A stretch of 64,000 nt of DNA, from the NCBI RefSeq assembly GCF_028640845.1, contig NC_080544.1:58542711-58606710 (forward strand), given 5' to 3'. The translations under genes were made by a program, and so were the position numbers. The DNA comes from Ahaetulla prasina. Lineage: Eukaryota; Chordata; Lepidosauria; Squamata; Colubridae. A model generated the notes under the pieces. The model worked only from the letters and a program-made list of their open reading frames with translations. It ran no database searches and was not told the origin of the DNA. Every line of letters begins with the position of its first letter. The first letter of the stretch is position 1. Below are positions 36,186-49,716 of the stretch, piece after piece.

Positions 36186-37680
36186 GTAAGTGATAAAAGA
36201 TTATTTTTCATCATGTTTCATTTCACTTTTAGAAAAAGCAAGTCTTTTTACAATAACAGTAAAAACATAAGAAACAACAGCAAAATAAGTTTAAAATACA
36301 AGACCATCTCCATCTACCGAACAGAAAGTATTGCACCCTAATACGGTGCTAGCTTTATTTTTAGGCAGAAATTAGTTTGAGAAGCTCTCAGATGCCAGAA
36401 ATAGATCAGATTCTTCCTCTTCTTTTCAAATCAAGAGTTACTAAAGCTTTTTTTTAAGCAGTAATAAAGTGTTAAGTCCATTTACTTAGCATATTACAGT
36501 GTTGATGTTGTTCAGCTTTAAAATAATGAAAATGAAATATTTTCAAATCTTCAGATTAGAATCATGGACAGGGTAGGATTTTTGTTTGGTTTTGGTTTGG
36601 TTTGAATTTTAGCTAGTGTTTAACTTTTAGGCATTCGTCTAAGGGTGGGGCTCTATTGCACTAGGATGACACGTGAGACGCCTGGCATGTGCTTTTCTTG
36701 GCATTTGTGTCCTAAATGACCTACTAATTATTGTAGTGATTCCACTGCAATGGACAAGGAACAAATGTGGATGTGGGTAGAGATATGGACAATGGATCTA
36801 TTCTTTTCACTCTCCCAACCTACAGTCTCCACATTTATTGGAGATTTAAGGCAACGAAAATTGAAAGTATTAAAAGAGAACTGATCTGGGTTCAGCCCTA
36901 GAGCCTCAAGACTCAAGCCTATATATTAATGTGTAGAAAGGAGTTTGTCTATATTAATTATTATGATTGTGTACACTGAATTTCAAGTACAAGATTGCAG
37001 GTACATAAACAAATAGATTACAGCCCTTAATGGTTAGATAATAAATGAAGATGTTATCTAGCTAACTGGTAGGAGAACAATTTCAATCAAGGATAACAAA
37101 TTCAATGAAGCAGTATTATGAGGTACCCATATTTGAAAGAAGCCGGATTATTTAATATTTCCTGCCCCATCAGGGTTGCTGCTCAGAAAAAGAAAATGTA
37201 GACAGTGCAGGCTGACTATGAACAAGAATCCTTCAGATTATCCTTCCCAAACCCCTCCAGACCTCCTAGGACGTCAGTCTCCAGAATTCCTCATCAGCAT
37301 GTACTATTGCAGGGTTAACACTTTGGAGTCCTATTAGATGTGAAAAAGATGCTCCAGGTGCTAGTAATAGGATGAGTTGGGAAACCAAACCCTTTATCAT
37401 CATAAGTTGCATAGCTAAAGCAGATAATTCTTCGCTAATGGAAGCTTCTATATTGCTTCACCATAATGCCTCGATACACTATACATATCCTTTTCATTCA
37501 TACCAAAGCATCTGTCCTAGCTTAATTCTGCCAACGTTCACACCTGATAGATTGAAAGTTTATTTTGAGGTTAGTTTGATTCTGCTCCATTACATTTGTA
37601 ATGAAAATAAAACAGCATGAGATTTTCCTTCTGTAGATAAGTAATAAACTTAAATTTTCTTGTTTTACCTTTGGTTTACA

Positions 37681-37695
37681 ACATACATACATACA

Positions 37696-37766
<71 letters not shown>
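37681..37766. repeat. (ATAC)n then (AT)n microsatellite
   Basis: About ten ATAC units run into about twenty AT units, directly next to the 3' end of the Penelope-like fragment. Confidence 0.95.
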
Positions 37767-40285
<2,519 letters not shown>

Positions 40286-40541
40286 GAGTGGCTCAGACTG
40301 TAAGACAGTCTGTTATTAACAGCAGTTGCTTGCAATTACTGCAGGTTCAAGTCCCACCAGGCCCAAGGTTGACTCAGCCTTCCATCCTTTATAAGGTAGG
40401 TAAAATGAGGACCCAGATTGTAGGGGGCAATAAGTTGACTTTGTATATAATATATAAATGGATGAAAACTATTGCTTGACATAGTGTAAGCCGCCCTGAG
40501 TCTTCGGAGAAGGGCGGGATATAAATGCAAAAAAAAAAAAA
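40286..40541 (+). mobile_element. tRNA-derived SINE with L2-type 3' tail
   Basis: The head and body match the SINEs at 19041 and 57303 (aggttgactcagccttccat, aaaatgaggacccagattgt). The 3' end, however, is gccgccctgagtcttcggag then aagggcgggatataaat and poly(A), the L2 LINE terminus seen at 5255 and 60620. The box B region reads aggttcaagtcccacc. Confidence 0.75.
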
Positions 40542-40642
40542 ATTACTGATCACTAGTTACTGATCACTAGTGACAGAGAATGTAGTGGGCCTTTTGACCA
40601 ATCTAAATTCATCATACTTACCCCTAGCTGCCCTACCAGTTT

Positions 40643-40662
40643 GGAGAACTTGCACACACACA

Positions 40663-40692
<30 letters not shown>
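40643..40692. repeat. (CA)n microsatellite
   Basis: About 25 CA units with one TA interruption. Confidence 0.95.
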
Positions 40693-40693
<1 letters not shown>

Positions 40694-40799
40694 CCCTTTA
40701 ATAACCAAGGGCTTTTTTTCAAGCTGTCTTAAACTGCTTGATTTAAATGAAGTCATTCAGGAAACCTCTTTCTGGAATTCATTCTTTTTATCCACATTG

Positions 40800-41860
40800 C
40801 CATAAAATCCTTTACCTGTTAATAGTGATGTTCCCCAAGGCAGTGTTTTAGGTCCAGCACTCTTCATACTTTACATAAATGATTTTTGCGATCATATTAA
40901 AAGCAGCTGCATTCTCTTCGCTGATGATGTTAAACTATTGAACACCACCAACAATGCAACTATCCTTCAAAAAGACCTTGACTATGTGTCAGATTGGTCT
41001 AACAAGTGGCAACTTCAAATCTCAACCAATAAATGCTCTTTCTTGCACATCAGCAAAAAAAATCAAAACATAAAATACAAATTAGATGGACATGATCTTG
41101 TAGATGACCCTCACTCTGTCAAGGACCTTGGAGTACTCATTTCTAAAGATCTAAGTGCCACAGCCCACTGTAACAACATTGTCAAAAAGGCATTAAGAGT
41201 TGTTCAATTAATCTTGTGTAGTTTCTTCTCTGGTAATATTGTCCTACTAACTCGAGCATACAAAGCATTTGCTAGACCAATTCTCAAATACAGCTCATCT
41301 GTCTGGAATCTGCATATCGGACATAAATACAATTGAGAGAATCCAGAGATATTTTACGAGAAGAATCCTCCATTCCTCTACACACAATAAAATATCTTAT
41401 GCCACCAGACTTCAAATTTTGGGCTTAGACAATTTAGAACTACACCGACTTTGGTCTGACCTAAGTGTAGTACATAAAATTATCTGCCACAATGTCCTAC
41501 CTATCAATGACTACTTCAGCTTCAATCACAACAATACACGAAGAACTCAAGGTAAATTGCTCCAAACTCAATTGCAGAAAATATGACTTCGGTAAGAGAG
41601 TGATCAATGCCTGGAATGCACTACCTGACTCCATGGTTTCTTCCCCAAACCCCCAAAACTTTAATCTTAAATTGTCTACTGTTGACCTCACCCCATTTCT
41701 AAGAGATCTGTAAGGGGCATGCAGAAGTACTGTCCCTGTCCTAATATTCCTTTTTATTTTTTACTCTTACTCTTTTCATGTATTCAAATTATGTTTATAT
41801 TTTTACCTGTTATCTTATATATGTTTGAAAAATAAATAAATAAATAATAATAATAATAAT
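40800..41860 (+). mobile_element. LINE fragment (Jockey/CR1 superfamily), RT palm to C-terminus
   Basis: The plus strand gives DVPQGSVLGPALFILYINDF and ILFADDVKLL (the catalytic Asp pair of RT), NKWQLQISTNKCSFLHI, SVKDLGVLISKDL, ARPILKYSSSVW, IERIQRYFTRRI, RLQILGLDNLELHRLWSDLS and KRVINAWNALPDSMV, then an AAT/AAAT-repeat tail (41830-41861). At least two frameshifts (near 41335 and 41585) break the frame. The element is 5' truncated and inactive. It differs in sequence from the element at 1-1950. Confidence 0.88.
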
Positions 41861-41861
41861 T

Positions 41862-43023
41862 GGGGATGGCCTGGTTTTCTGCCCTTACTGTGGCTTCCAT
41901 CGATAGCTACCCTGCTTCTCACACGTTCTCTCTGCTGAGCGAAAAAAAACTTCCATTTCTTTCTTTCTTTTTCCTTGGGTCCATCTTTGAGGGCTTGTGA
42001 TTTCTATTGATAAGATCTTTTTGGCATGAACTCCCCTCCATTGACTCATCCTTGTATTTGACACCTTCCTATCTGGTACATCCCCGACTAAAAAAAGAAA
42101 ACACTACTACGGGGATGTTACCATTCTTCTTGTAACTTGGAGTAGAGGGAAAAGTAGTGAAAATCTTATTAATTTCATTTGGTTAAAAAATTAATATAAT
42201 AACTCTACTCTAATAATATATAATATATTATTAGTATAGTAATATTATATTAGTAATATAATAACTTCCCCAAAAAAGTTTCAAAGGAAGGAAGGAAGGA
42301 AGGAAGGAAAGGAGGGCATGATATTTTTCCTGAGCTAAGATATAATCAAACTGCCCATTCCAAGCAGTTACTTTTCACCAGTTTGCAATTTTAAGAGCGG
42401 AAATACAAGGAATAAATTTTGTTATACATAGAAGTCACACACTATGATACCTTCCCTTGACTTTTTTTTCTGTCATAAAGATACCTCATTACTCATGCTT
42501 TCAATAAAGGACATTCAGTGATACCTTATACACATTACAAAGAAGACGAACAGTGACTGTAGATATTAGCCACTGAGCCATGTCACCAAAGGTGATAGAT
42601 TCAAGTTGTCCTTGTTATTCCCCTTGATTCAAGTTAGTCAGACAGTAACTATTTACTTCCTGTAATTCATCAAATGTTATAAACTCAACCCAGATTATTC
42701 ACGCTAATACAGCAAATTCAGGTTAACAATTTAATGCTGATAATATCATAGTTGTAGGGTCATGAAAAAATGAGTGTCTCAGCATCACGTAGCAGAACAG
42801 AACAGTCAGAATCAAAGATAAAAAGCACTGCTTCTTCCACCCACAAAAATGATATTTCTTCATTGAAAGCTTCAGATAATTCCAGGGTCATTAAATAAAT
42901 AGCAGCAAATTCATGGAAAAGGTAAGCCACATTTGACTTTTGTTTTATAAGATGGAAAATGAAGGTAGACAAGCAGCCAGCTGAGAGACAGCAGGAGGGA
43001 ATGGAAGAACAGATGAAAATTGC

Positions 43024-43099
<76 letters not shown>

Positions 43100-43466
43100 T
43101 CTCAGCATATGAATGGGGAATAAATACTATTAGTGGGGCTATATGTAATAAAACGTATAACCATTTAAAATAGAGTGCATATTGTACATTGAAGTTGCAT
43201 AAATTCTTATATAATTAATATTTATAAATTTATTCCCTAAAATTTTACCTATGTTTAGTATAATTAATACTTGAGAAAAGCTGTGCTGAAAGATATTACC
43301 TGCAGGAATTGTAAACTGGATGCTTTATTTTATAACACAAGGCTCATTGGCTGTTTAGTTTACTTATTAAAATACATATAGTTAAAATATATGTGGATCC
43401 CTAGTGATCTTTGACAAGCATACATTTTTAAATCTACAATTGTTAGTGATGGTTCTGTTTTTACAG
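41862..43466. other. Intergenic DNA upstream of CALHM2
   Basis: No gene. GGAA repeat at 42287-42311 and (TTA)n at 43022-43099. A good splice acceptor (ttctgtttttacag) ends at 43466. Confidence 0.5.
43022..43099. repeat. (TTA)n microsatellite
   Basis: About 25 ATT units. An apparent poly-Asn reading frame on the minus strand is only this repeat. Confidence 0.97.
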
Positions 43467-43552
43467 TAAATGAAGAGGCGAGAAGACCAAGAATGTCTAT
43501 AGACTTCTCTTCTGCATCAAAATACTAAAAACTCCAATTGAACCGTATTAAA

Positions 43553-44566
43553 ATGGCTGCTCTTATTGCTGAAAATTTCCGCTTTCTTTCACTCTTCTTT
43601 AAAAGTAAAGATGTGATGATTTTCAATGGCTTGGTGGCTCTGGGTACTGTTGGAAGCCAGGAACTGTTCTCGGTGGTTGCATTCCACTGTCCATGTTCCC
43701 CAACTCGGAATTACATCTACGGTCTGGCTGCCATAGGAGTGCCTGCTCTGGCCTTGTTCGTGATTGGTGTAATCTGGAACAACCACACTTGGAACTTAGT
43801 GGCTGAGTGCCACAAGCGAGGAACCAAGAACTTTTCTGCAGCAGCAAATTTCTTGATCTTTGGATCTGTCATGGGAAGAGCTGCAGTGGCTCCTATCACA
43901 TGGTCAGTGATCTCACTGCTTCGTGGAGAAGCCTATGTCTGTGCCTTAAGTGAATTCATGGATCCTACTTCCCTGGATCATTTTCCACCTGGCTATGGAC
44001 CAGATATCCTGGCCAGGTTTCCTTGTGAAGATCAGCCAGCCAACATGACACATTTTAAGGATGAAGTTACAAGACGATTAAGATACGAGTCACAGGTAAT
44101 TTATTTATTCATATAAAATAGCATGTTTCCCTGAAAATAAGACCCAGTCTTATTTTATTTTAGGCCCCAAAATAAGCACCTGGTCTTATTTTTGGGGGAC
44201 GTCTTACCCGCTTACCTTAGGACTACTGCAGCCATGCCTCCCACGCACCAACATCTGTCGCAGTACTGCCCAACTTCTTCTGCAGCTGCTCGAGGCCAGA
44301 TGCTGCGTGGCTCTTCATGCCATTGCCGCTGCTCACGGTAGGATGCCTCGAGGCTTGTTCGCCGGTGCTGCTGCTTGCAGGAGGCTGTGTGGTGTGGTGT
44401 GTCGTTGCACATGCAAGTGGCAGATTTGGCGAGTGGCGGCATCATCAGCCCAACGAGCCTGGTGGCGTTCTTCTTTTTGGGGTAGGCTTATATTAGGTGC
44501 AGGCATGAAAATCGAGCTAGGGCTTGTTTTCAGGGTAGGTCATATTTTCAGGGAAACATTGTATTT

Positions 44567-44598
<32 letters not shown>

Positions 44599-45941
44599 GT
44601 ACGTATATCATAATATACAGTGGTACCTCGGTCCCTGTCAGTAATTCATTCTGAAAGACACATTGAATACTAAAACAGAGTACTGAAAAAACCAAGTGAC
44701 TTACCACATAACCCACTATTTCGGCCAGAAGAAATAGCAAGTCATGAGGCAGACTATCAGCAAATTTTTCCTTGCATGTCAACTACAAGATTTCTGCTTC
44801 AAAATGCATCGAATACCAAATTTGACAAGTTTTGAAGCAGTTGAGAACTGATGTATGACTGTACTATAATCATAAAACAAAATCAAAATATGAACTCTAA
44901 TACTCACTAATTCAGATTAAGAACATGGCATGCTACAAACAAGTCATCAAAATGAAAAAAGTAACAAAAACTGAATGTTGGCCCAGTCCCCAGTAAAAAC
45001 CAAAGAATAACAATAAAAATCTTCCATAGCACATCCTTTGTAAAAGCCTGCTTAAACAAGATAGTTTGGTAGATCCTATTCTTCATTGCAACACAAATAT
45101 GGTTATCTATCTGAACATTTTTATTTTACCAAATGTTTTTAATATCTCCTAAATCTTAGTAGCCTCCAGAGCAAGTACGAGTGCTCAGGAAACTGTGGAA
45201 TCTGTTGGCTGCATGGAAGTCCACTCAAAAAAACCTGATTATTTTCAGATATTTAATCCATAAAAATCCTCAACTACCAGTTAAATGCAAACCTTGCAGT
45301 TATTAACCAGCTTCAAGATGGAAAAAATGAAATTCCACTATAATTATTGCTTTCACCATTATCCACTTACAAATGTAACTGAACTTGAATAGAGTTTAAA
45401 TTATACTTTGGAGTCCAATTTTTATTTCAAAGAAATAAAATAAATGTAGGCTTTTTAAAAATCAGACTTGTTAAAAATCAAACCAATCCAAGCCGTGTTC
45501 TATCTGTATTTTCTTTCCCTTCAGCTCTTTGGATGGATGCTCATTGGTGGGGTTGCAGTTCTTGTGTTCATCACCAAGTGCCTAAAGCATTGCTGCTCAC
45601 CACTCAGCTACCGCCAAGAGGCCTACTGGAACCAATACCGCTCTAGTGAAGCTAGGCTGTTCCAACGGACTGCTGAGGTACATTCCAAAATTGTGGCTGC
45701 CAACAATGTCAAAAACTTCTTTGGCTTTGTACATTTAGACAAAGAGGACCAAGAACTGATCCAAGCATATAATGTGCAAAATGTTCAGCCCCGGTCACAA
45801 TGGGATGCCATCACTGGAGTTTACATCTATCGAGAGAATAATGGCTCCCCTCTCTATAGCCGCCTCCATAAATGGGCCAAAAATATAATGGGAAACTACT
45901 CTAATCCTGATAGCCAGGAAACAGCCTTCCTAGCTACCTAA
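43553..45941 (+). CDS. CALHM2: Calcium homeostasis modulator protein 2 (CALHM2), two coding exons
   Basis: The exons are 43553-44095 and 45525-45941 (phase 0), giving 319 residues (human 323). The start MAALIAENFRFLSLFFKSKD is nearly identical to human; a Met five codons upstream in frame is not conserved. Family features are FHCPCSP (loop-1 cysteines), YGLAAIGVPALALF (helix 2), NNHTWNLVAEC, GRAAVAPITWSVISLLRGEA (helix 3), YVCALSEF, FPCEDQ, then exon 2 with GWMLIGGVAVLVFITKCLKH (helix 4), YRQEAYWNQYRSSEARLFQR and the CALHM2-specific QWDAITGVYIYRENNGSPLY. CALHM2 forms large-pore channels; roles in ATP release are reported in mammalian astrocytes and microglia. An acceptor at 43466 suggests a spliced 5' UTR, with a short upstream ORF at 43470-43502. 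A MITE begins two bases after the stop codon and another MITE lies just inside the intron. Confidence 0.96.
44123..44559. mobile_element. MITE with 21-bp terminal inverted repeats, in CALHM2 intron
   Basis: The left end tgtttccctgaaaataagac and the right end gtcatattttcagggaaaca are inverted copies with one or two mismatches. The interior is GC-rich and shows no transposase. No clear target-site duplication is visible, so the superfamily is unresolved. Confidence 0.8.
44569..44598. repeat. (CA)n microsatellite
   Basis: About 15 CA units between two MITEs in the CALHM2 intron. Confidence 0.9.
44618..44861. mobile_element. Tigger-like MITE, in CALHM2 intron
   Basis: It starts cagtggtacctcgg and ends with atgtatgactg, the diverged inverted complement, and is bordered by TA on both sides (44616-44617 and 44862-44863). 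The CAG...CTG ends with TA duplication fit TcMar-Tigger. No coding capacity. Confidence 0.7.
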
Positions 45942-45943
45942 TA

Positions 45944-46313
45944 TAGGTAGTCCTCAACTTAAACCATTAGTTTAGTGACCTTTCAAATTTACAATGGCAC
46001 TGAAAAAAAGTGATTTATGACCGTTTTTCACATTTATGACTGTCACAACTTCCCCATGGTCATATGATCAAAATTCTAATGCTTGGCAACTGACATATAT
46101 TTATGACAGTTGCAGTGTCCTAGTGTCATGCAATCATCACTTTTTGAGATATTCTGACGAGCAGAATCAACGAGGAAGCCACATTAACTTAATAACCATG
46201 TTGCTCACTTAAAAACTGTGGCAAGGTTGTAAAATGGGGCAAAACTCAACAACTGTCTCACATAGCAACAGAAATGTTGGGCTCAATTGTGGTCATAAGT
46301 TAAGGACTATCTG
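45944..46313. mobile_element. Tigger-like MITE at the start of the CALHM2 3' UTR
   Basis: It begins taggtagtcctcaactta two bases after the CALHM2 TAA and ends gttaaggactatctg, the inverted complement. Same family as 31190-31529 and 58658-59048. Near full length. Confidence 0.85.
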
Positions 46314-46669
46314 CATCTACTCAACAGCTGTCCTACAAGCTTAACAAAAATCATTTTGAGCACTTAAGATAGCTATGCTGGGAAGCATCCAAGACTTAAT
46401 TTTATACTTTGACTAAACTCTTAAAAAATGTATAGCTGATAGATTTCAAATGAATTATGTCACATGATTACAAATCTATTGGTGCTGTCTCATCAGAAAT
46501 AAGGCCTATGAAGCTCAGTAAAATATATTCTTATATAAGACTACAGTTTAACAGTCTGGAACCAAATAATATGGTGGGGGGGGGAGTTCATTTATCTGTC
46601 CAATTGAACAGGAAGTTATTCATGAATGTATAATTTCAGAAAATATGCTAATTGACAAACATGTATATT

Positions 46670-47730
46670 TAGTCCTTAATTTATGACTGATTGCTTAACA
46701 ATTATTCAAAGTTACAACAGACCTCCTCAGGGTTACTTATGATTTGGGTTTGAAGTTTTGATGGCTGGGCCCTCCCTGTGCTCACAAATCTCATTTTGGA
46801 TGTTCAGCAACCAGCCCACATTTACAACTGTTTATAGTGTCCAGCAAGGCTGTATACTATCACCCTGCCTATTTAACTTATATGCAGAACACATCATGAG
46901 AAAGGCGGGGCTAGATGAATCAAAAATTGGAATTAAGATTGCCGGAAGAAATATCAACAACCTCAGATATGCAGATGATACCATTCTAATGACAGAAAGT
47001 GAAGAGGAACTAAAAAGTCTCTTGATGCGAGTGAAGGAGGAGAGTGCAATGTATGGCTGTGAAGGTTGGACCATAAAAAAGGCTGAGCGCCAAAGAATTG
47101 AGGCCTTTGAACTCTGGTACTGGACAAGACTCCTGCGAGTCCCTTAGACTGCAAGGCGAGCAAACAAGTCAGTTCTAGAGGAGATCAACCCTGACTGCTC
47201 TTTAGAAGGCCAGATCCTGAAGATGAAACTGAAATACTTTGGCCACCTAATGAGAAAGAAGGACTCACTGGAGAAGAGCCTAATGCTGGGAAAGATTGAG
47301 GGCAAAAGAAGGGGACAACAGAGAACGAGGTGGCTGGATGGAGTCACTGAAGCAGTAGGCATGAGTTTAAATGGACTCCAGAGGATGGTAGAGGACAGGA
47401 AGGCCTGGAGGAATGTTGTCCATGGGGTCGCGATGGGTCGGACACGACTTCGCAACTAACAACAACAATAGTGTCTGGAGGTCATGCAACTGTGTTCTAT
47501 TCAAAAAAATTTTTTGCCAGAAACTGGAATTTATTTCTAGTTTCCAACAAAAATAAATGCTTATGGGCTAAAATGGGTTTCCTGAATGACTGACATGTTT
47601 GCCTAAGGGCTGCATTTGCTTAGTTACTGTAGCATTTGCTTAATCACTGCCACAAAAAGGTTGTAAAATTGGGCACAATCACCTTACCACCATAATTCTG
47701 GGCTCGATTATAGTCGTAAATTAAGGACTA
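46670..47730. mobile_element. Tigger-like MITE split by a BovB insertion
   Basis: The left part 46670-46841 begins agtccttaatttatgac and the right part 47476-47730 ends gtcgtaaattaaggact, its inverted complement. The two halves are separated by the BovB copy at 46842-47467. The family is related to, but distinct from, the neighbouring MITE. Confidence 0.7.
46842..47467 (+). mobile_element. BovB LINE, 5'-truncated and internally deleted, with 8-bp target-site duplication
   Basis: Coding motifs are QQGCILSPCLFNLYAEHIMR, NINNLRYADDTILM (RT catalytic YADD), EEELKSLLMRVKEES, then directly MYGCEGWTIKKAERQRIEAF, LKMKLKYFGHLMRKKDSLEK and RTRWLDGVTEAVGMSLNG, ending GVAMGRTRLRN and an acaacaa tail. 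The stretch between VKEES and MYGCEGW that BovB normally carries is missing. The duplicated target is atagtgtc at 46834-46841 and 47468-47475. Confidence 0.9.
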
Positions 47731-48645
47731 ATAGTATCTTTCAAATTGGTTTGAAATACTGCCTACAAATAAACATTATATCCTTTTCAGGTGAAAGAGG
47801 AAAAATTCTAATTCTTTTGTGTCTCATTTGTAAATCTGGTTGCTAAAGACAAAAGCCACAGTAAGTTGGCAAAATATTTTATTTGTAAAATCTGCTTTCT
47901 CTCTGTCTTTAAGATCTTTCTTTTTTGTATACATTTGATCAATTTGTTAATAAAAGTAAAATTTTAAACACTGAAGGGTTGATTTGTTGTCTCAATCTTA
48001 AAATTAACACTGCCAAATGCTAGAAATCATAGTAGTCATTAACAATCACTTTGGCCTTTTAAGATATTGTGGGGTGTATGAGGGATTATAGTGACTAAAA
48101 TATGAAAAATAACAGAATTGGATGGTAAGACAGAACCAATGGTGGTATAATGGTAAATATTGGGTTAATTTTGAGTCAGTAACCCTAAACCCAACCAACT
48201 TTATAGAGTTGTTGATGTAGGCAAAAATGGAAGGAGGCCATACTATATACACGGCATTCAATTCCTTAAGAAAAAGCAGGTTATAAAATAAATGAATAAG
48301 AATCTATTCAAATATCATATGCCAAAATATACATCCTCTGCCATTTTCCTCCGAGGTGCATGACTGTCACTTGCTGGAATTAAGTGCAAAATAACAAATT
48401 ATGGCTATTTTCCTGGCAGTGCATGACATTTACACTTTTACTATGCAAATGCCACGATACTGCCCATTTTTAAGGCAATGACTATAGTCTTCTGTAGGAG
48501 AATGAATCAGGAACATTGGGTTGTAAAATAACAGATGGAAAAATGTATGAAAACTGCTTATTGTTTAGAAACTGTATACTTAACACTGATATTTTTAGCA
48601 TATTTATAAGAAATTCAGAATCCTGTGAATTGCAGATGTAGAACA
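47731..48645. other. Convergent intergenic DNA between CALHM2 and PDCD11
   Basis: No gene. AATAAA hexamers at about 47551, 47768 and 47952 on the plus strand are possible but unproven CALHM2 poly(A) signals. Confidence 0.4.
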
Positions 48646-49188
48646 GGATAGGGCAGTGATAGTGAACCTATAGCACACGTACCACAGGTGGCACGCATAG
48701 CCATATCAGTGGGCATGCGAGCTTAGCTCTGTCAGCTGATTTTCGGGCCTTCTGAGCCCACCAGAAGTAGGGAAGCAGGTTGTTTCCTGCCTCCAGAGGG
48801 CCTGGGTGGTGGTGAGATAGGCCCGTTTTCTCTCTCTCACCTGGCTCCAGAGCCTCTCTAGAAGTCCCTGGAGACTGGGGACAGAAAAAAAACATCACTT
48901 CCTGTCCAACTGGAAGTTGGTAAATGGGCCGTTTCTGGCCTCCGGAGGGCCTCGGGGGTGGGGGGAGCAGTTTTCACCCTCCCCAGACTCATACAGAGGC
49001 TCTGGAGCCAGGTGAAAAAGAAAAACGGGTTTACCGGGCCATCATGTGCCAGGAGCGAGGGGGGAGTCACGCATGCATGTGGGGGGGCGGGGTGCATAGA
49101 ATTATGGGTGTGGGCACGGGAACCCACCCCCCCACATCCCCTCTCCTGGCACGCAATAGCAAAAAGGTTAGCCATCACTGGAATAGGG
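48646..49188. mobile_element. hAT-type non-autonomous DNA transposon with 8-bp target-site duplication
   Basis: The element body is 48654-49180. Ends are cagtgatagtgaacctatag and aaaaaggttagccatcactg, imperfect inverted repeats of hAT form. Flanks are ggataggg at 48646-48653 and gaataggg at 49181-49188, matching at 7 of 8 bases. The interior is GC-rich, with internal similarity between the blocks around 48800 and 48940; no transposase. Confidence 0.85.
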
Positions 49189-49502
49189 CGTATAAAATAA
49201 AACCTGAGTATTTTATACTTAAGCTATGATGATGAGGCTAGTTAAATGGAATTGCAGAACCTTGCTCCTGAGACAACAGCCTTTTAATTTAGTCTTTAAG
49301 CCTTGAATGTATTTTATATGGTGCTTAGAAAGCAGTGCTGATAATATCTTCTAAGCCTATACTTGGATAGAATACAAAATATTTTAAGGAGGGAAGAACT
49401 ATTTACTTACTACTGTAACCAAGCAGCTGGTTGCTTTCTCCCAATTATGAATTGTATATTTTAAAAAGAATCAAAGACAAATAAGGTTATAAATATAATT
49501 AT

Positions 49503-49508
49503 TTTATT
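49503..49508 (-). other. PDCD11 poly(A) signal candidate
   Basis: TTTATT on the plus strand, AATAAA in the PDCD11 sense, about 210 bp after the stop codon. No other canonical signal lies closer to the stop. Confidence 0.6.
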
Positions 49509-49716
49509 TTAATTGGGGGGGAATATTAAAAGTGTAAAACATTTACATCACTTACACTGTTAATCTCTGGTCCTGGCTATTCCAATCTGTTATTGAGCTC
49601 GTTGGGAAATGCAAAAAAGCAGGAGGGATTTTCGTACTACAGATGAGGCAAGTCCACTTCCCTTCTCAACATACTGGGTTTAAAAGCAAGACCCTGAAGT
49701 CTGTCTACCGCAAAGG

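Larger units (their letters stand above)
33342..37680. other. Intergenic DNA between CALHM1 and CALHM2
   Basis: No coding gene supported. Simple repeats are (CA)n at 33783-33826, poly(A) at 35073-35089 and GGGA at 35690-35712. A possible non-coding 5' exon for CALHM2 is listed at 36141-36185. Confidence 0.45.

Noticed and set aside
36141..36341. Independent protein-coding gene starting MVTREAPDIALAIPE
   Set aside because: No homology recognised and the frame becomes AT-rich noise after the donor; kept only as a speculative 5' exon.
42911..43108. Poly-Asn reading frame
   Set aside because: It is the minus-strand translation of the (TTA)n microsatellite.
44307..44654. Cys/Ala-rich open frame inside the CALHM2 intron
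   Set aside because: It lies within a MITE interior and a CA repeat, with no conserved domain.
48668..49229. Overlapping open frames of about 70-106 codons on both strands
   Set aside because: They lie within the hAT element, show no family motifs and come from its high GC content.
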